DNA of 46,000 bases from Takakia lepidozioides (GCA_030704615.1 JAKLZA010000032.1:1-46000), one strand, 5' to 3'; counted from the stretch's first letter, positions 21,462 through 33,654 are shown. Made by a program: numbers and translations. The notes: generated by a model not told the origin, from the sequence alone.

Positions 21462-24400
21462 TTACTGTTTGGGATTAGCAAACCTTTGTGAGTGAGCACC
21501 CTTCTGACGTTGAGAGTCTCGTGAAGGACTTTGTGTGCGAGCCCGAGGTCTGCCACTGGTTGACGGAGATGATTGAACACTACCTGGATATGTAAGGCCC
21601 TCTGGAGGCTGATATCGAGGTAATCTTTCAGGCATAGGAGACCCCCGTCGCTTCTTCTCTGCCATCTGAATTGCATAGTCTTCTTCCATGTCAAAAGAAT
21701 CCGCTGAAGAAACAGTTGTATCAGAATCCTCATCGCCTCTCAGGTGTTTTAATTGTCGAACTTTTTGTGGAATCCTCTGGGGCATACAATGTTGTCCTAC
21801 CATGTCTGGAAGTTTATATTTTAAAACTTGCTGTAAACGCTGAACGGCAAAATTGGTGAAGATACTGAGCTCCTTGTCTGTCCAGGTGAGTGGGGTACCA
21901 ATGACTTGTGAATTGTTCAAGTATTTCCATGCCACATGTCCCTTATAGAAAATATCATCAATGCCGAATTTCTGTGTTGACAAATTGTTCCAGGCCGCCT
22001 GAAACCATGAACGAATTTGAGAATCATTTTGCATCATAACTTTTGCTTCATATAGGTACATATGAGGTGGCACTGAAGGTAAGACCCAATGATCCCCATT
22101 GGAATAACTCAGAAAGCGCGATTGCATCTTTTGCTGCTCAATGTGATAACGTACCAGAAAACAAGCAGCGTAGTATAACCCACATCCCATGACAATACTC
22201 GCTACCTTGGTCTTGGTATAAATGAATCCATGTACAACTTGGAAGGCAATTAATTCTCTCAACATTGTACCTGCCTCATGCCAGTATTGTGCAAAGTGAT
22301 GATCCTCAATTGGTCGATTGTTCGGAAGAACTTTAGTCCTAGTTGCCACTGGCAGCCATATGCGCATGATTTGGTAGTAATGTGCGAATGACTGCGGAGG
22401 ACTAAATTCTTTCCAAGCCAAATCCAACATGATGGGAATTTGGTTGAAGGGCATAATCATAGCCCTACTGTACTCCCTTGCAGCTGGAGTTTTAGGTGGG
22501 TTAAAAGCAACATTGCCCCATACCTCAGACTGTGGTGGCTGTGGTGTGGTTGTAGTAACAACAGGGTTAGGTACTGGCACAGTGACTTGTTGTGGTGTTG
22601 GTGGCACTGGCTCCTGTATCATTGGCATCTCCTGCACCTCCTGTGAAGAAGACTGAAAAGCCAAAGTTCTGGCATATAACTAAGAAGCCATTATCTGTTC
22701 CTCAGGTATATAGACTCTTTTGTCGATATTTGAAGTGAGGTCCTCCACTTGAGTCTGCAGTCCGTCTACATCCTCCTGTAACTCCGCTATCATACTATAG
22801 ACATTGTCTATAGTAGTTGTGGCAATGTTCTGTACTTGCAGTTTGAGCTCATTCATCTCGCTTTGGGTGAGCTTTCGTGGTGCTTTGCCCTCCACTGGCC
22901 CTTGTGCTAACCAGACCTGCATAAGGTGGTTATCCACCAAATTGCTTGTGGTTCCCCTGAGAGTGTGCTCCTCTCTTTGTTTGTACACATCTAACTGCTG
23001 TTGTAAAGCCTCCATGTGCTTTGCATGAGGTTCAACCAAATTCGCATAGGCAGCAAGTAGATTATTGGCTTCCTTCCAAGCCTTGTTAGTGACCGAGATT
23101 TCATTTCTATTGGCCATGATCGTTTGTTGCAACTCCAGGATGTGCCTCTCTTGATCAGCTTCAATCTGCCTGTATTGCTTGAAAGTATCCTCATTGCGAC
23201 AGAGTGTATTTTTCATATCGACAATGAATTTGATGTGCTCAACATTCTCTGCTTCTGCCTTCGTACATTTTTCCGCTTGACTGTTTATTTCTTTTGTAGA
23301 TTGGTCAAGCATAGTTGTTAATGTAGCATTTTGTATGGCCATTCTGTCATGCACTGTTTGCAACTCCGTATGTAGTGCATTCACTTCTTGCAACTTGCTT
23401 TCATGCTTCACCTGCATTTGGTATAGCTGTTGCTTATGTGCTTCGTGCAATTGGTCTTGCGCGAGGCCTGCCTCAATCAATTGTTCTTTGGCCAATTGCA
23501 AAGCCGCTTCTGTATTCTCCAAGTCTTGCTGCATCTTGAGAGTGACCTCTTCATCGACCTTGTTTGCACACTCAGTGGCTAGTCGAGCCTCAAACTCCTT
23601 CCTGTTCCTCTCTCAAGGCTGTCAATTGGGTAGTTGGAACATGGGATTTGACATAAGTCCCCAACAAATTAAGTGTTCTGCCTATGGAACTCATAAGCAT
23701 TGCCTGTTGAGGGTCATCATGGTGAGCTTGATGCTGTTCTCCCTGATCCTCAACAGTGTGATGTCTTACAAACCACTCAGGCCATTGTCCCACCAGATTT
23801 TCTTCCTGAACCACTTCTTCCATCACCGGTGCTGCAGTGTCTTGACATTCTACCTGTGGTACCTCCGACACAGGTGTGTGTATTATATGCACCTCAGGAT
23901 TTCCCTTGGGCATCTGTTGCGCCTCTGGAATCTCTGTTTCCTTGACCAGACCAGAATATTCATAGAGAAGGTCCCCCTTCTCAATTTCTGCCACTATCTG
24001 TTCTGTAGTTGGAATATCTAACCCTTCTGAAGGTCCTGCTTCCAGTAATAGCAGTTCTCTGTGCTGCTGTGCCCCTTCCTGCACAAAAACTTGGGAAACA
24101 GTATCATGCGGATTCCGTGAAGCCAGTGGATCCGCCACTACAGTCTTTCCCCGCCTCTGTCTCTTATTCTCGGGTTGCCCTGCCAGTCCACCCTCACTGT
24201 GTGAAGAGCCTTGCTCTTCCATTGCAGTGGTTTCTGGCTCAAACACTCCCATCTCCTTTCTTTCTCGCGCATCAAGTATGCCAGAATCAAGAATTATTTG
24301 AGCAATGATTGGGCCAGACACTATGATAGGAGACTTTGCTACAGTACCTTGTAATCTTTTCATCTCCTCTACCAGTGCGTTGTACATTATGTCCGCCCAT

Positions 24401-25395
24401 TCTACCTCTTCTCCTCTCAGGGCTTTGAGTATTTCCTCTGTGAAGGATCTGCTCAAATACTGTTGGTTCTGTTTCATGGCAAAGAGAACGTTCAATACCT
24501 GGCCTACCTCCTTTAGCCCTGGGTACACGGCCTTGGTACAAGCATAACCCTGAGTTTTAAAGAAACTCCCTTCTTGGAATAAGTCCCCTATTTGCAGTCT
24601 TGCCCTGTGCTCCTCCACATGCACCTGTCCTGCTGGCAATCGAAACAATTGCTGGAGGTATAGGGGAGTAATTACTAATTCAACTCCCTTCACCGTTGTT
24701 GCTCTTGTCCTTGGCTCAAAGTTCTGCAAGAATTGTAACATGTACTGTCTATGGTGCAATGTCCAATCTTTGCTTTGCAATCCTTGCAATCTCAGCTCCT
24801 TCAGTATCTGTATTGCCTGTGGGGTAGCAATCGTTTGTTTCTGCAGAATTGTGGCACTTTTCACCCCGATTTCCTCCATTCCTCTCACTCTCTTCATTCT
24901 ATACCCACAGAAATGTTTTGGCTGTAACAACTGAAGAAATGCCTGTAGTGCACAAAGCATAAACGTATGGTTGCCACAAAAAGCTATGGGTAATTTCTTG
25001 TAAGCCTGTGGGGCTTGCAAGCATCGATCAAGAGAAAAGATCCGCTCTGTTCTTTCGTGTCTATGCCACTGCGTAAGTAATATTGCGAGCGTATAGTCTG
25101 TTAGTTCCTCCATAGCTTGAAAGCTATAGCATTGATGGACTGTCCCGTCTAGACGCCCGTTACTTAGAACGACGCCGACTCTCGCGCTTAAATTCCCTCC
25201 AATTTCTTGATCTCTTTTCTGGCTTTCGATTGGCTGTATCCGCTGTGACTGGATTTTAGATTTCATTTTCTGTAGTGGACTTTCCCTGCTGGATTGTCCA
25301 CTATGATCACACTTGTGACAAGAATTTTGCTTTTCTGTACTTGCCGTTTGTTCCGTTCCCCTTTTTCCGTATTCATTAATGGGCCCGCCATTCAT
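21462..25395 (-). pseudogene. Extra long ORF downstream of integrase in the gypsy element
   Basis: Three open stretches (25395-23590, 23534-22680, 22664-21462) belong to one frame of about 1300 codons. The first break, near 23590, is a one-base frameshift: reading on in the other frame continues directly into the coiled coil (EFEARLATEC...). The second is a single in-frame stop at 22680-22682. The N-terminal third includes VKGVELVITPLYLQQLFRLP, which resembles the putative plant transposon protein family found in Athila-type elements (recalled, not searched). The middle is a long Gln/Glu-rich coiled coil, and the C-terminus is Ser/Pro/Arg-rich. I see no signal peptide or membrane anchor, so an envelope role is not supported. 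Function unknown. Confidence 0.7.
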
Positions 25396-25599
25396 CCGAA
25401 TTGACGCGCTAAGTAGGTACTTTGACGGCCATTCTTGTCCTCTTTCTTGATGACACCTGTTCTTGCACTTCCTTCTCAGCTGTGTGTCGCGCCCTGACTT
25501 CCACGTGTCTATTTTTAACTGGTTTCGTCCTTTCTTCCGTCGGCCATTTTCCTGAAGTTAATGTGCGTCCACATGTCACTGATTCTATGGATTGTGTAA

Positions 25600-25960
25600 C
25601 CCTAGTAGGCTGTGTTGAGCTGTGACAGGCTGTGTCATACTGTGGTACGTTGTGATAGGCTGTGATGCACTGTGGTAAGCTGTGATAGGCTGTGACACGC
25701 TGTGGTAGGTTGTGATAGGCTGTGTTGCGCCGTGATGGGAGGCTGTGTTTCGCCTTGACTGTGATAGGCTTGTCACGTCGTGATGGGCTTGATAGGCTGT
25801 GTTTTGCCTTGATGGGCTGTGATAGCTGTGTCACGTGTGATGGCTGTGATAGGCTGTGTTTCGCCTTGATGGGCTGTGATAGGCTGTGTCACGCTTTGAT
25901 GGGCTATGATAGGCTGTGTCACGTCGTGATGGGCTGTGATAGGCTGTGTCATGCTTATTC
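25600..25960. repeat. GATAGGCTGTG minisatellite between integrase and the extra ORF
   Basis: Irregular tandem units around TGTGATAGGCTGTG(T)CACG with TGATGGGC variants. Shares the GGCTGTG core with the LTR array. Open frames here are repeat artefacts. Confidence 0.8.
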
Positions 25961-26103
25961 TGCCCGCCTTGGTCATATATGCTCGGCCTAGCGACAAATG
26001 CTCCATACTCCGTTGGTAACACTGGCGCAGCCCGTGACTGCTCTTGCGTTTCAACATGCAAATCATGCTGCAATGGTTTGTCATGGATACCCACTGTACC
26101 CCT

Positions 26104-27348
26104 TCAACTTATTGGCATTGACTCTTCCCAGCATTTCTTTGTTAATGGTTGTAACATGGCGGTGTTGTTATCATACATCTTTTGTATGACATAAGGTCCT
26201 TTCCATGGTGATTTAAGCTTAGAAGCTTTAATCTTTCCTTTTTTCTGCAACCATAGAACCAAATCTCCCGTCTTAAAAGTTTTAAACTTGCCTTCATCAA
26301 ACTGTTCCTTCCTCTTCATCTGAATTCTGGTCATATTATCAGCTGCATCAGCACGTACTTCTTCCACATGGTATAATTCATGTTTCCTGACCTTAATGGA
26401 ATCTTGCAATTCCATTCTCTTTCCCCATTCCATTCTCATGGTAGGTAACAGGAATTCCACTGGAAGTAAGGCTTCTATACCGTAAACTAATTGGAATGGT
26501 GTATACTTAGTGGTGACTTTATATGAAGTCCTATATGACCACAAAGCTGTCAGCAGCTTTGTATCCCAATCCGTTCTGTTTGCATTGACTATCTTAGCCA
26601 AGATAGTACATAGTATTTTGTTGGTAGCCTCTGCCTGCCCATTACCCTGTGGGTAATATGTTGTACTCTTTCTATGCACAATCATGAACTCTTTAGTCAA
26701 CAACTCAATGGTCTCATTAATGAAGTGACTTCCCTGATCACTGATAAATTCTAAGGGACAACCAAATCGTGTAAGTATGTTCTCATACAGGAACCTTGCT
26801 GTGGACTTGGCTGTGTTGTCCCTCAAAGCTTTAGCTTCCACCCACTTCGTAGTATAATCAGTGGCTGTAATTATGTACCTGTTCCGTGTATTCTTGGCTG
26901 GTGGGTTAATTGGTCCAACAAAGTCTAGTCCCCATTTCTGAAATGGTTCCGTAGGCATTGTAGGATGCAAGGCCATCCTTCCAGATCTCTGCAAAGGTCC
27001 TAGCCTCTGACATTCATCACAACTTTGACAATACTTGTGTACATCTTTGAATAAAGTAGGCCACCAGTAACCTGCAAGTAGTATCTTTCTACTGGTAGTC
27101 TCTTCTCCAAAATGACCTCCCACCACTCATTATGAACTTCCTCCAAAACTTTATTTACTTCAGGTGGTACAAGCACGTTTTAGTACTCCATCAGGTCCTA
27201 GCTTATACATTCTGCTCCCTACCATAGTGTAAGGTAGAGCTTTGATAGCGATTCTCTTCCTCTGCTCCTTACCATAACTAGGTGGGCATTGACCATGAGT
27301 AAGGTAGTATCTGATTGGCCACTGCCAATCTAAACCATTCATCTGCAC
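26104..27348 (-). pseudogene. gypsy integrase with upstream linker
   Basis: The main open part (27126-26104) has the HHCC zinc finger (HF near the start, then CQSCDECQR), and the catalytic core with Asp in GLDFVGPI, Asp in FISDQGSHF and Glu in PQGNGQAEATNKI. It ends with a GPY/F-like stretch (SPWKGPYVIQKMYDN). The linker that normally precedes it (YTMVGSRMYKLGPDGVLKR) is in another frame at 27348-27160, so a frameshift near 27130 separates them. Integrase inserts the cDNA into chromosomes; this copy is broken. Confidence 0.85.
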
Positions 27349-27850
27349 TTCCTTGCACCTCCATTACAAATAAACTCGCATCAGGTAACTGATCGTCCAC
27401 TCTCCTGTGGCGGCCTCTCCTGTTGTTAGTCGTGACAAATGATCTGCCACAAGATGCAAACGGCCAGGCTTGTAATAACTTCGAACTCAAACTCATGCAG
27501 GATTATTAACCACCTCGCTATCCTTCCACTTATCAAAGGTTTGTTCACCAGATATATCAGAGCCTGGTGATCCACATAAAACATAAACTTTCTTCCCAAT
27601 AGGTAATGCCTGAATTTCTTGACTGCATAAATCATTGCCAATGCTTCTCTTTTAGTTGTGCTATAGTTCCTTTCAGCACTGTTCATCAACTTGCTAGCAT
27701 AGTACACAGGTGAATCTATATTTCCTGTAATTCTGGGCTAACACCGCTCCCAACGCTTCTCCTGACGCATCACAGTGAACATGAAATACTACATGCCAGT
27801 GAGGGTTAATCATGCACAGGTGTAGTTGTTACTGACAGTGTAAGTTCCTC
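27278..27850 (-). pseudogene. gypsy RNase H region
   Basis: YYASKLMNSAERNYSTTKRE, then HYLLGRKFMFYVDHQAL and the end of the domain are recognisable, but the reading shifts frame near 27430-27480 and again between 27710 and 27920 before joining RT. This domain removes RNA from the RNA-DNA hybrid during reverse transcription. Confidence 0.75.
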
Positions 27851-27921
27851 AAACGCCTGTTGACATTCAGCTATCCAGGCAAACACTGCATCTTTCTTCA
27901 GAAGCTTGCTCAATGGTGCTG

Positions 27922-28901
27922 CTATTTGTGCATACATTTTGACAAATCTTCAGTAATAACTGGTTTGCCAAGGAATCTCCTTAGACTCTTAACATTCACT
28001 GGTGGTGGAGAGGCTTTAATGGCCTCTGTTTTCCTGGGATCCACAAGAAGTCCCCTCTTATACACAATGTGTCCCAGAAGCACCCCTGAGTTCACACAGA
28101 AAGTACACTTCTCTGGATTCAGGCCCAGACCTCTCATCCTGCATCTGGCCAAGCATAACTCCAATTTATACAAGTGCTCATTCTTAGAGCTGTACACACT
28201 GAAATCATCCAAGAACACCTGCATGAAATCATCCAGATACTCATGAAAAGATTCACTTATCACTCTCTGAAAGGTCGCTGGTGCATTACAAAGTCCAAAG
28301 GGCATGACTTTGTATGCATAAGCACCCCAGTCTGTGATGAAAACTGTTTTTCCTTGGTCTCCTTCTGCCACTTGCACTTGATTATAACCACTGAAGCCAT
28401 CCATGAATGAGTACATCTCATGGCCTGCCACAGTGTCCAATACTGCTTCTGTGAATGGCAAAGGAAAAGGATCTTTCTTCGTACAAGCATTCAGCTTCTT
28501 GTAGTTCACACATACTCTTAGTTTACCATTCTTCTTGGGAACTATAACAATGGGTGACAACCAAGTTGTATACTCTATTGGGTATATAAACTTAGCCTCA
28601 GCCAACTTCTTGATCTCTTCTCCAACCTTCTGTGCGTAGTTGGGATTCATTCTGTACCTCGCCTACTTGATTGGTACTGACCCTGGTTCCAGTTCAATCT
28701 TATGCTGACAGACTTCAGGTGGTATCCCTTTTAGATCCTCATAGCTCCAAGCAAATACATCTCTGTATTTGATGAACAAGCTCTTAGCTTCTTCAAAGAA
28801 TTCTGGCTCCAAATCAGCTCCTACTTTTACCATCCTCGGTTCCTCTTTAGTTCCCATATTCACTTCCCTCACCTGCTCATCAGCTGTGATTGTCCAACCA
28901 G
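27922..28901 (-). pseudogene. gypsy reverse transcriptase, cut at its 5' side
   Basis: The pre-RT segment (KYRDVFAWSYEDLKGIPPEV) and the RT palm motifs are clear: PKKNGKLRVCVNYKKLN, SFMDGFSGYNQV, MPFGLCNAPATFQ and the catalytic FLDDFSVYS. A stop or shift near 28655 separates the pre-RT part from the palm. The upstream reading (ITADEQVREVNMGT) stays open to the junction with the right DNA transposon at 28901/28902, showing that pol is truncated there. Confidence 0.85.
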
Positions 28902-28990
28902 GGGGGGTGCTATTCCGTGAGCCTGGAGGCGTGAGCCTGTGAGCCCAGGAAAGCGTGAGCCCAGCACAGGCTCACGCCACGTCAGCATGC
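28902..28990. repeat. Terminal region with CGTGAGCC cluster (inner end, right copy)
   Basis: Inverted equivalent of 15505-15590: five CGTGAGCC-type motifs directly behind the G-run terminus. Confidence 0.65.
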
Positions 28991-28998
28991 AAACAGTG

Positions 28999-29048
28999 CC
29001 TATTTCCGCGGATGTCACCTATTTCCGAGTGGTGTCACCTATTTCCGC
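28999..29048 (-). repeat. Triple CGGAAATAGG subterminal repeat (right copy)
   Basis: Complement CCTATTTCCG occurs three times at about 20-bp spacing, matching 15445-15494. Confidence 0.6.
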
Positions 29049-29304
29049 GGGTTGATGTGGGGAGAATTGAGAATTGAGAACAAAGTGGTTTGTTTGTTTT
29101 TGCAATGTACTCAAGTCTGTGAGGTCCACAAAACAACAAATATATTGAAGGAACAATCCGGGCAGTCCATGCAACCCCCATCTCCAACAATAGTTTGGAA
29201 CCATGAATGTGAATTCCATGCACACATTGCAAAGAGGACAATAAGGACACACAACCATCCCATTTCAAATTTGTCCCAGAATTAAACCAAAAGAATACTT
29301 CATA

Positions 29305-32300
29305 TCAAGTGTCGCAGTCATCACAATCAATGTCCACCTCCTGTGCTATGTCATCTACAAAGATTCTGGCCCCAACACCACGTGTTCTACGAAGGCCATC
29401 GCAAGGTGGACTCTGAGTGCCATGAACGGACATGCTTGCTGCGAGTGCCTCCGCATAGACAGGTAGCACACAAGACCGAGGAGGACTGAAAACAAGTCCA
29501 AATAGGTGTGATAGCCCAGGAGGGCAAGTGGAAGCACGCGGACTCCTACACATGTCCACAAAATCCCATTTTTAACACAATGATGCAATGCACAAGTCCA
29601 ACGAAGAGGATGTCTCCCATGTGCACTTTGCCTCAAGAACAGCGATTCTCGATATTGAAACAACAATGCAAGCATGCACAGGTTCAACTTACTCACAGGC
29701 AAAGTCGGAGTCCAGCTCCTTGTCAGAAGTCTCCTCTGTACCAGTATCAGCGGGACGGGGCTTCGGAAGGACCTGAGAAGTGTGTCCACCCAAACCCATC
29801 AGGAGGTTCTTGTAAATCTCAGCATCCCCTTCAATCCCAAAGACATGTCGCGCACTGGCCTTGCAAGCGTGGTACGAAGCACCTGCAGTGGAATAGAATG
29901 AAGTAAGCAGACATTGAAGACACATTCGGAACGGTGGAAAGTGCTGAAAGTGCAAGCTCAATCAAACCTCATGAAATGTGAATGTTGAAGAGACGAACCT
30001 GTGCCCATCGACAAATCCAGAACTCTGGCGTCTGTGTAGGTGCAGCACTCCACAATCGTTTGAATGAAAGCCGGGCTCCTCTCCCTCGCCCCTCTCCAAG
30101 GAACCCCATTCCCCCTTCGCAAGCACACGTTGCTGTCGACGTAGTTGTGATGCATGTCATCCGTGGGAGGATCTGTCCTGTCATCTATGAACTTGCCCCC
30201 GTGAGTGATGGCAAACTCCGTAATGCCGGCCGGAGTCGTTGGTGGATGCACCCGGACGAGACAAACAGCTTCAAACAGACGAGTCTGCGAACATGACATC
30301 CACAAGGAACTAAGAACCAAAATAAAATCGGGCCCCTACATATGAGTTGGAGCGACCTATACAACACAATCCCAGAACAAAAAAGAAGAGGAAGAAGAAG
30401 GGAAACTCACCATCTCTCCCGGACGATCCCCCTTCGTAAGGTACATGCTGTTCACACAATTCCATGTCTTCACGACTCTCATGCCCGAGGCTTTCAAATA
30501 GCTGGCAAGGGCACGGCGACACCGAACATCGATGGACTGGATGAGAACCAAAACACCTGCATCGGAAAGGAAGAAGTTGCAAAAGGAAAAAACCCACCGC
30601 CAGTAGCGCTCATCAAATGCATTCCAACCCGGACAAGCACCCGATGGAGGGATATCCGGGACTGCCAACCCATCAGGGATGTCCAAGATGATGAGTTCCG
30701 CTGCATATGGCTTCTCCTTCCCGTTCACCCACGATTTGGTCATTTTAGCCTGCAAACAAAAATACAATGGAATTCTGACAAGTTTATAAACGATCCATGC
30801 CCACAGCAGACAAAGAGAGCAGAAGCCACAGAACCCAAAGAGAACACGCACCGTGCTGAGGAACTCGACAATCCTCTCCCACACTGGTGATGGCTCGCCC
30901 TTGTAATCAGATTTCTTCGACTCCATCATTGCAAGGAACCCGACGTTGGCAATCTCCAACCTGGTTGGACGAATGACCCTCGTGGGATGTTCCACTGCAT
31001 GGTACGGGTCCTTGGGATCAACCACCCCCTTGTTTTTTCTCCCGGATCCCCTACCATGCGGTGGAGTCTGCTGGACATGCTCCACAGGGCCAATAGCTGC
31101 AACACTTCCCTGCCCTTGTGCCACCTTCCCTCTACCCCTTCCCTTCCCCACAACACCAGCAACATCTTTTCCCTTTGCCTTTCTTCCTCTACCCGGGGTA
31201 TCCTGAGCGGGAGGCTCCTTCTCTGCAAGAGTCCTCAGATTACGCTCATGAATGTCGAGGTCCGCTGCTGCGGCAGTGGCTGCAATACGGTCATTCTCTC
31301 TCCTCAAAGACAACTCTACAGCTGGGGTCTCTGAAGGAGGGCAATCCAAATACCAACCACAAGAAGAAAGATGGTCTGGACCCCAGTCATGCAAGATCCC
31401 AGCAGTGAACATGGTCTGGTTGCCAGCAGGGACAAGCCAAAGGTCCACGAAATCTGGATGTTTGTCCAAGCAATTCTCTTCCAAGAGAACAAACTTAATG
31501 TACCTGCAGGAACAGACACAGCCTCATTTTCCAATGCACATATTGTGTCCCAGCTTTTTCAACACACCAGGAAGACCCCCTTAAACAGTATGCCACACAA
31601 CACATTGCAACCACAACACAAGCAAAGAGTGCAAGGGTGTGCACCTGTAAAGGCATCGTTTCCAGGCTTCCTCTCCTTTTTCCTGCTGGTCAAGCTCATT
31701 TGTTCGACTGATGCCACCCTCCTTGCTGAACTCTCTAAAGAAACCAGAGTGCCACACTGTGGCTCTCCATTTCCTCATGTATGCTTCGAAGGAGACCTTC
31801 GGAGCTGTCATAGTGATGCCATAGTCAGCCAGCTGAGTATGCAGAACCGATCGGGCCCTTTCTTCCAACTGCAAAACAATTGAAATGGAAGAATGAACCC
31901 AAAAACAGTCACAGCGAATGTAAGAGGCAATGGGAAGAGAAGGACAGGAAAAGAGAAAAGAAAGTGAGATACGAGAGGACATCACACCTGGCTCCAGTAA
32001 GTGGCCTTGTGAAGCCAGGTGTCCAGCACATTGTCACTGACAGGAACGACACGCTGGGTCTTCTTCTCCTTCTCTGGCCTTGGGAACATGTGGGTATCCC
32101 TAACTGTGGGATCGGAGTTCCATATCTGTAGCCACTTCACCTTCTGTTCAGAAGACACGACGGCGGTAGACAACCTGTGCAACTTCTCCTGGGCCATCTC
32201 CGGCTTGCCTGGCTTGTTATAATGGTTTTTTATCTCCAGGAGAAACTGCGGCCCGAATGATGGGTCGGCCATTCTCAACTGCTTCACAAAAGCACTCATT

Positions 32301-33424
32301 ATTGTCCTTCTTGTAGCGTTCATCTCCTTCTGGATGTGACTTTCAACCCCCTTTGCTGTCCTTCTCTCCTCAGGGGTAGAGCTGTAGTATTCCAGTTTGC
32401 CACGCTCCCCTGCATCTGCAATGTCTTGCTGCAAGGGAATGCAAGAGAGTTGCATCAATCCAAGGTCAAGGGAGACAGACAGAAACAAACATGTGGAAGC
32501 AGGAATATGGAAAGGCCAGATGAAGGAAGATGTATCTCACCGTGTACATGTACTCCATGAAAGCCTCACGGGTCAACGAGTACCATGTTTCCGAAGTCTT
32601 GGAGCTTTCGCATTTCTTATACATCTCTGCCGAAAGGATGGTCTTGAAGTTGGTCAAGGGCATCTGCCCGATCCTTTGTATCCTATAAAGTGTGTGAACC
32701 AGACTCGTTTTGACATGCGATGTCTCCGTCCCTCTGCAGAATGATATCTGAATTTCAGAATGTAATTCAAGGACTTGAATCAAGGAAGAACGGAACCAGA
32801 AGTGCAACATGTACAATGAGAAACCAACCTGTTCACATCATTCATTGCCGTCAGAAGACCCATCATGTTGTCGTCACAATCAAGCACCATCGATCGAACA
32901 GAGTAATGCCACTCTTCCTCCTGTGAGTGCAGCCTCCCAATGACAGCCATCCATGCAAGCAACCGGTGGTTGCCATCCCAAACGTGAAACATCTTCCCCG
33001 AGAATACTTGGGTGGAAGGTTTCCTGGAGAGAAGAAGTTCGAAGGATTCGTTCACCTGTCTCCAAATGGGGTCCCAGGAGTCGACGATTGACTCATCCAA
33101 AAGGAGCTCGTTACCTCTAGAATCCCTAGTAGAAACGTAAAAGACTGCGGATCCATCCAAATACCCATGAACAAACTCGGCCTCCAGCTTGAGAATGTCT
33201 TTGACAAGGGGTGGACGAACGACGGGCATGGAAACCAACCTACACAGGGGAATCTTCAACCTCCCACCAGGAGCAAGCATACTTTGAACCACAAGCTGAG
33301 AGTTCACCTTTTGACCCCCCAGCATCTCAGCGGCTTTGCTTTCATAAAACTCATCGTCAACATCAACTATGGTCTCCTTCCCCTGACCCTGAGGGACCTC
33401 ATCCGCCACACTTTGCATTTTCTC
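29305..33424 (-). CDS. ParB-like/beta-class DNA methyltransferase, exons 2-10 in one open frame (right copy)
   Basis: Exons on the minus strand: 33424-32829, 32733-32541, 32428-31988, 31868-31645, 31503-30852, 30749-30411, 30284-29999, 29882-29693 and 29545-29305. All introns are GT-AG, all phases match, and the sum is 3162 nt (1053 codons plus stop). Numbered from exon 2: a ParB-like domain (IPLCRLVSMP, then WDGNHRLLAWM near 150); a long middle region of unknown fold; an RG-rich, AT-hook-like linker (GRGRKAKGKD, GRGSGRKNKG); then the methyltransferase. Its catalytic part (near 720-815, ILDIPDG followed by LSDAGVLVLIQS) precedes the AdoMet-binding motif LDLSMGTGASYHACKAS (near 902) and FGIEGDAEIY. 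That order defines the beta class, used by N6-adenine and N4-cytosine DNA methyltransferases. Motif IV reads DIPD rather than DPPY/SPPW. The likely role is methylation of element or host DNA. The first ATG here is at 33418, but exon 1 at 39663-39971 may precede it. Confidence 0.85.
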
Positions 33425-33654
33425 CTGCAAGGTTGTTCACTCAAATTCTTATAAGAGAGGAATGAAACGTCGACCGATGCATGAAAAAGTGGGATAAAAA
33501 GGTAAGTGTTCTTTGAGCTGCCAGGTAAGTGTTCATTGATCCTCACGGACCTGCACTATGTTCCCGATTTTCACAGGGAAAGAACATTGAAAAGTTCTGC
33601 TCAAATATCTGCCCATGAGGGCCGAAAGTTGCGCCCTTCAATATTCATATGTTC

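Larger units (their letters stand above)
20602..28901 (-). mobile_element. 5'-truncated Ty3/gypsy retrotransposon (Tat/Athila-like)
   Basis: Minus-strand order is RT, RNase H, integrase, a long extra ORF, polypurine tract and 3' LTR. Gag, protease, primer-binding site and 5' LTR are absent: the pol frame runs up to 28901, where the right DNA transposon begins. No matching gag sequence is seen beyond 44896. All coding parts carry frameshifts or stops, so the copy is dead. The RT motif FMDGFSGYNQV and an integrase ending without a visible chromodomain argue for the Tat/Athila side rather than chromoviruses. Confidence 0.85.

Noticed and set aside
21462-25395. Envelope-like gene in the gypsy element
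   Set aside because: No signal peptide, membrane anchor or cleavage site is visible. The sequence is coiled coil and low complexity.
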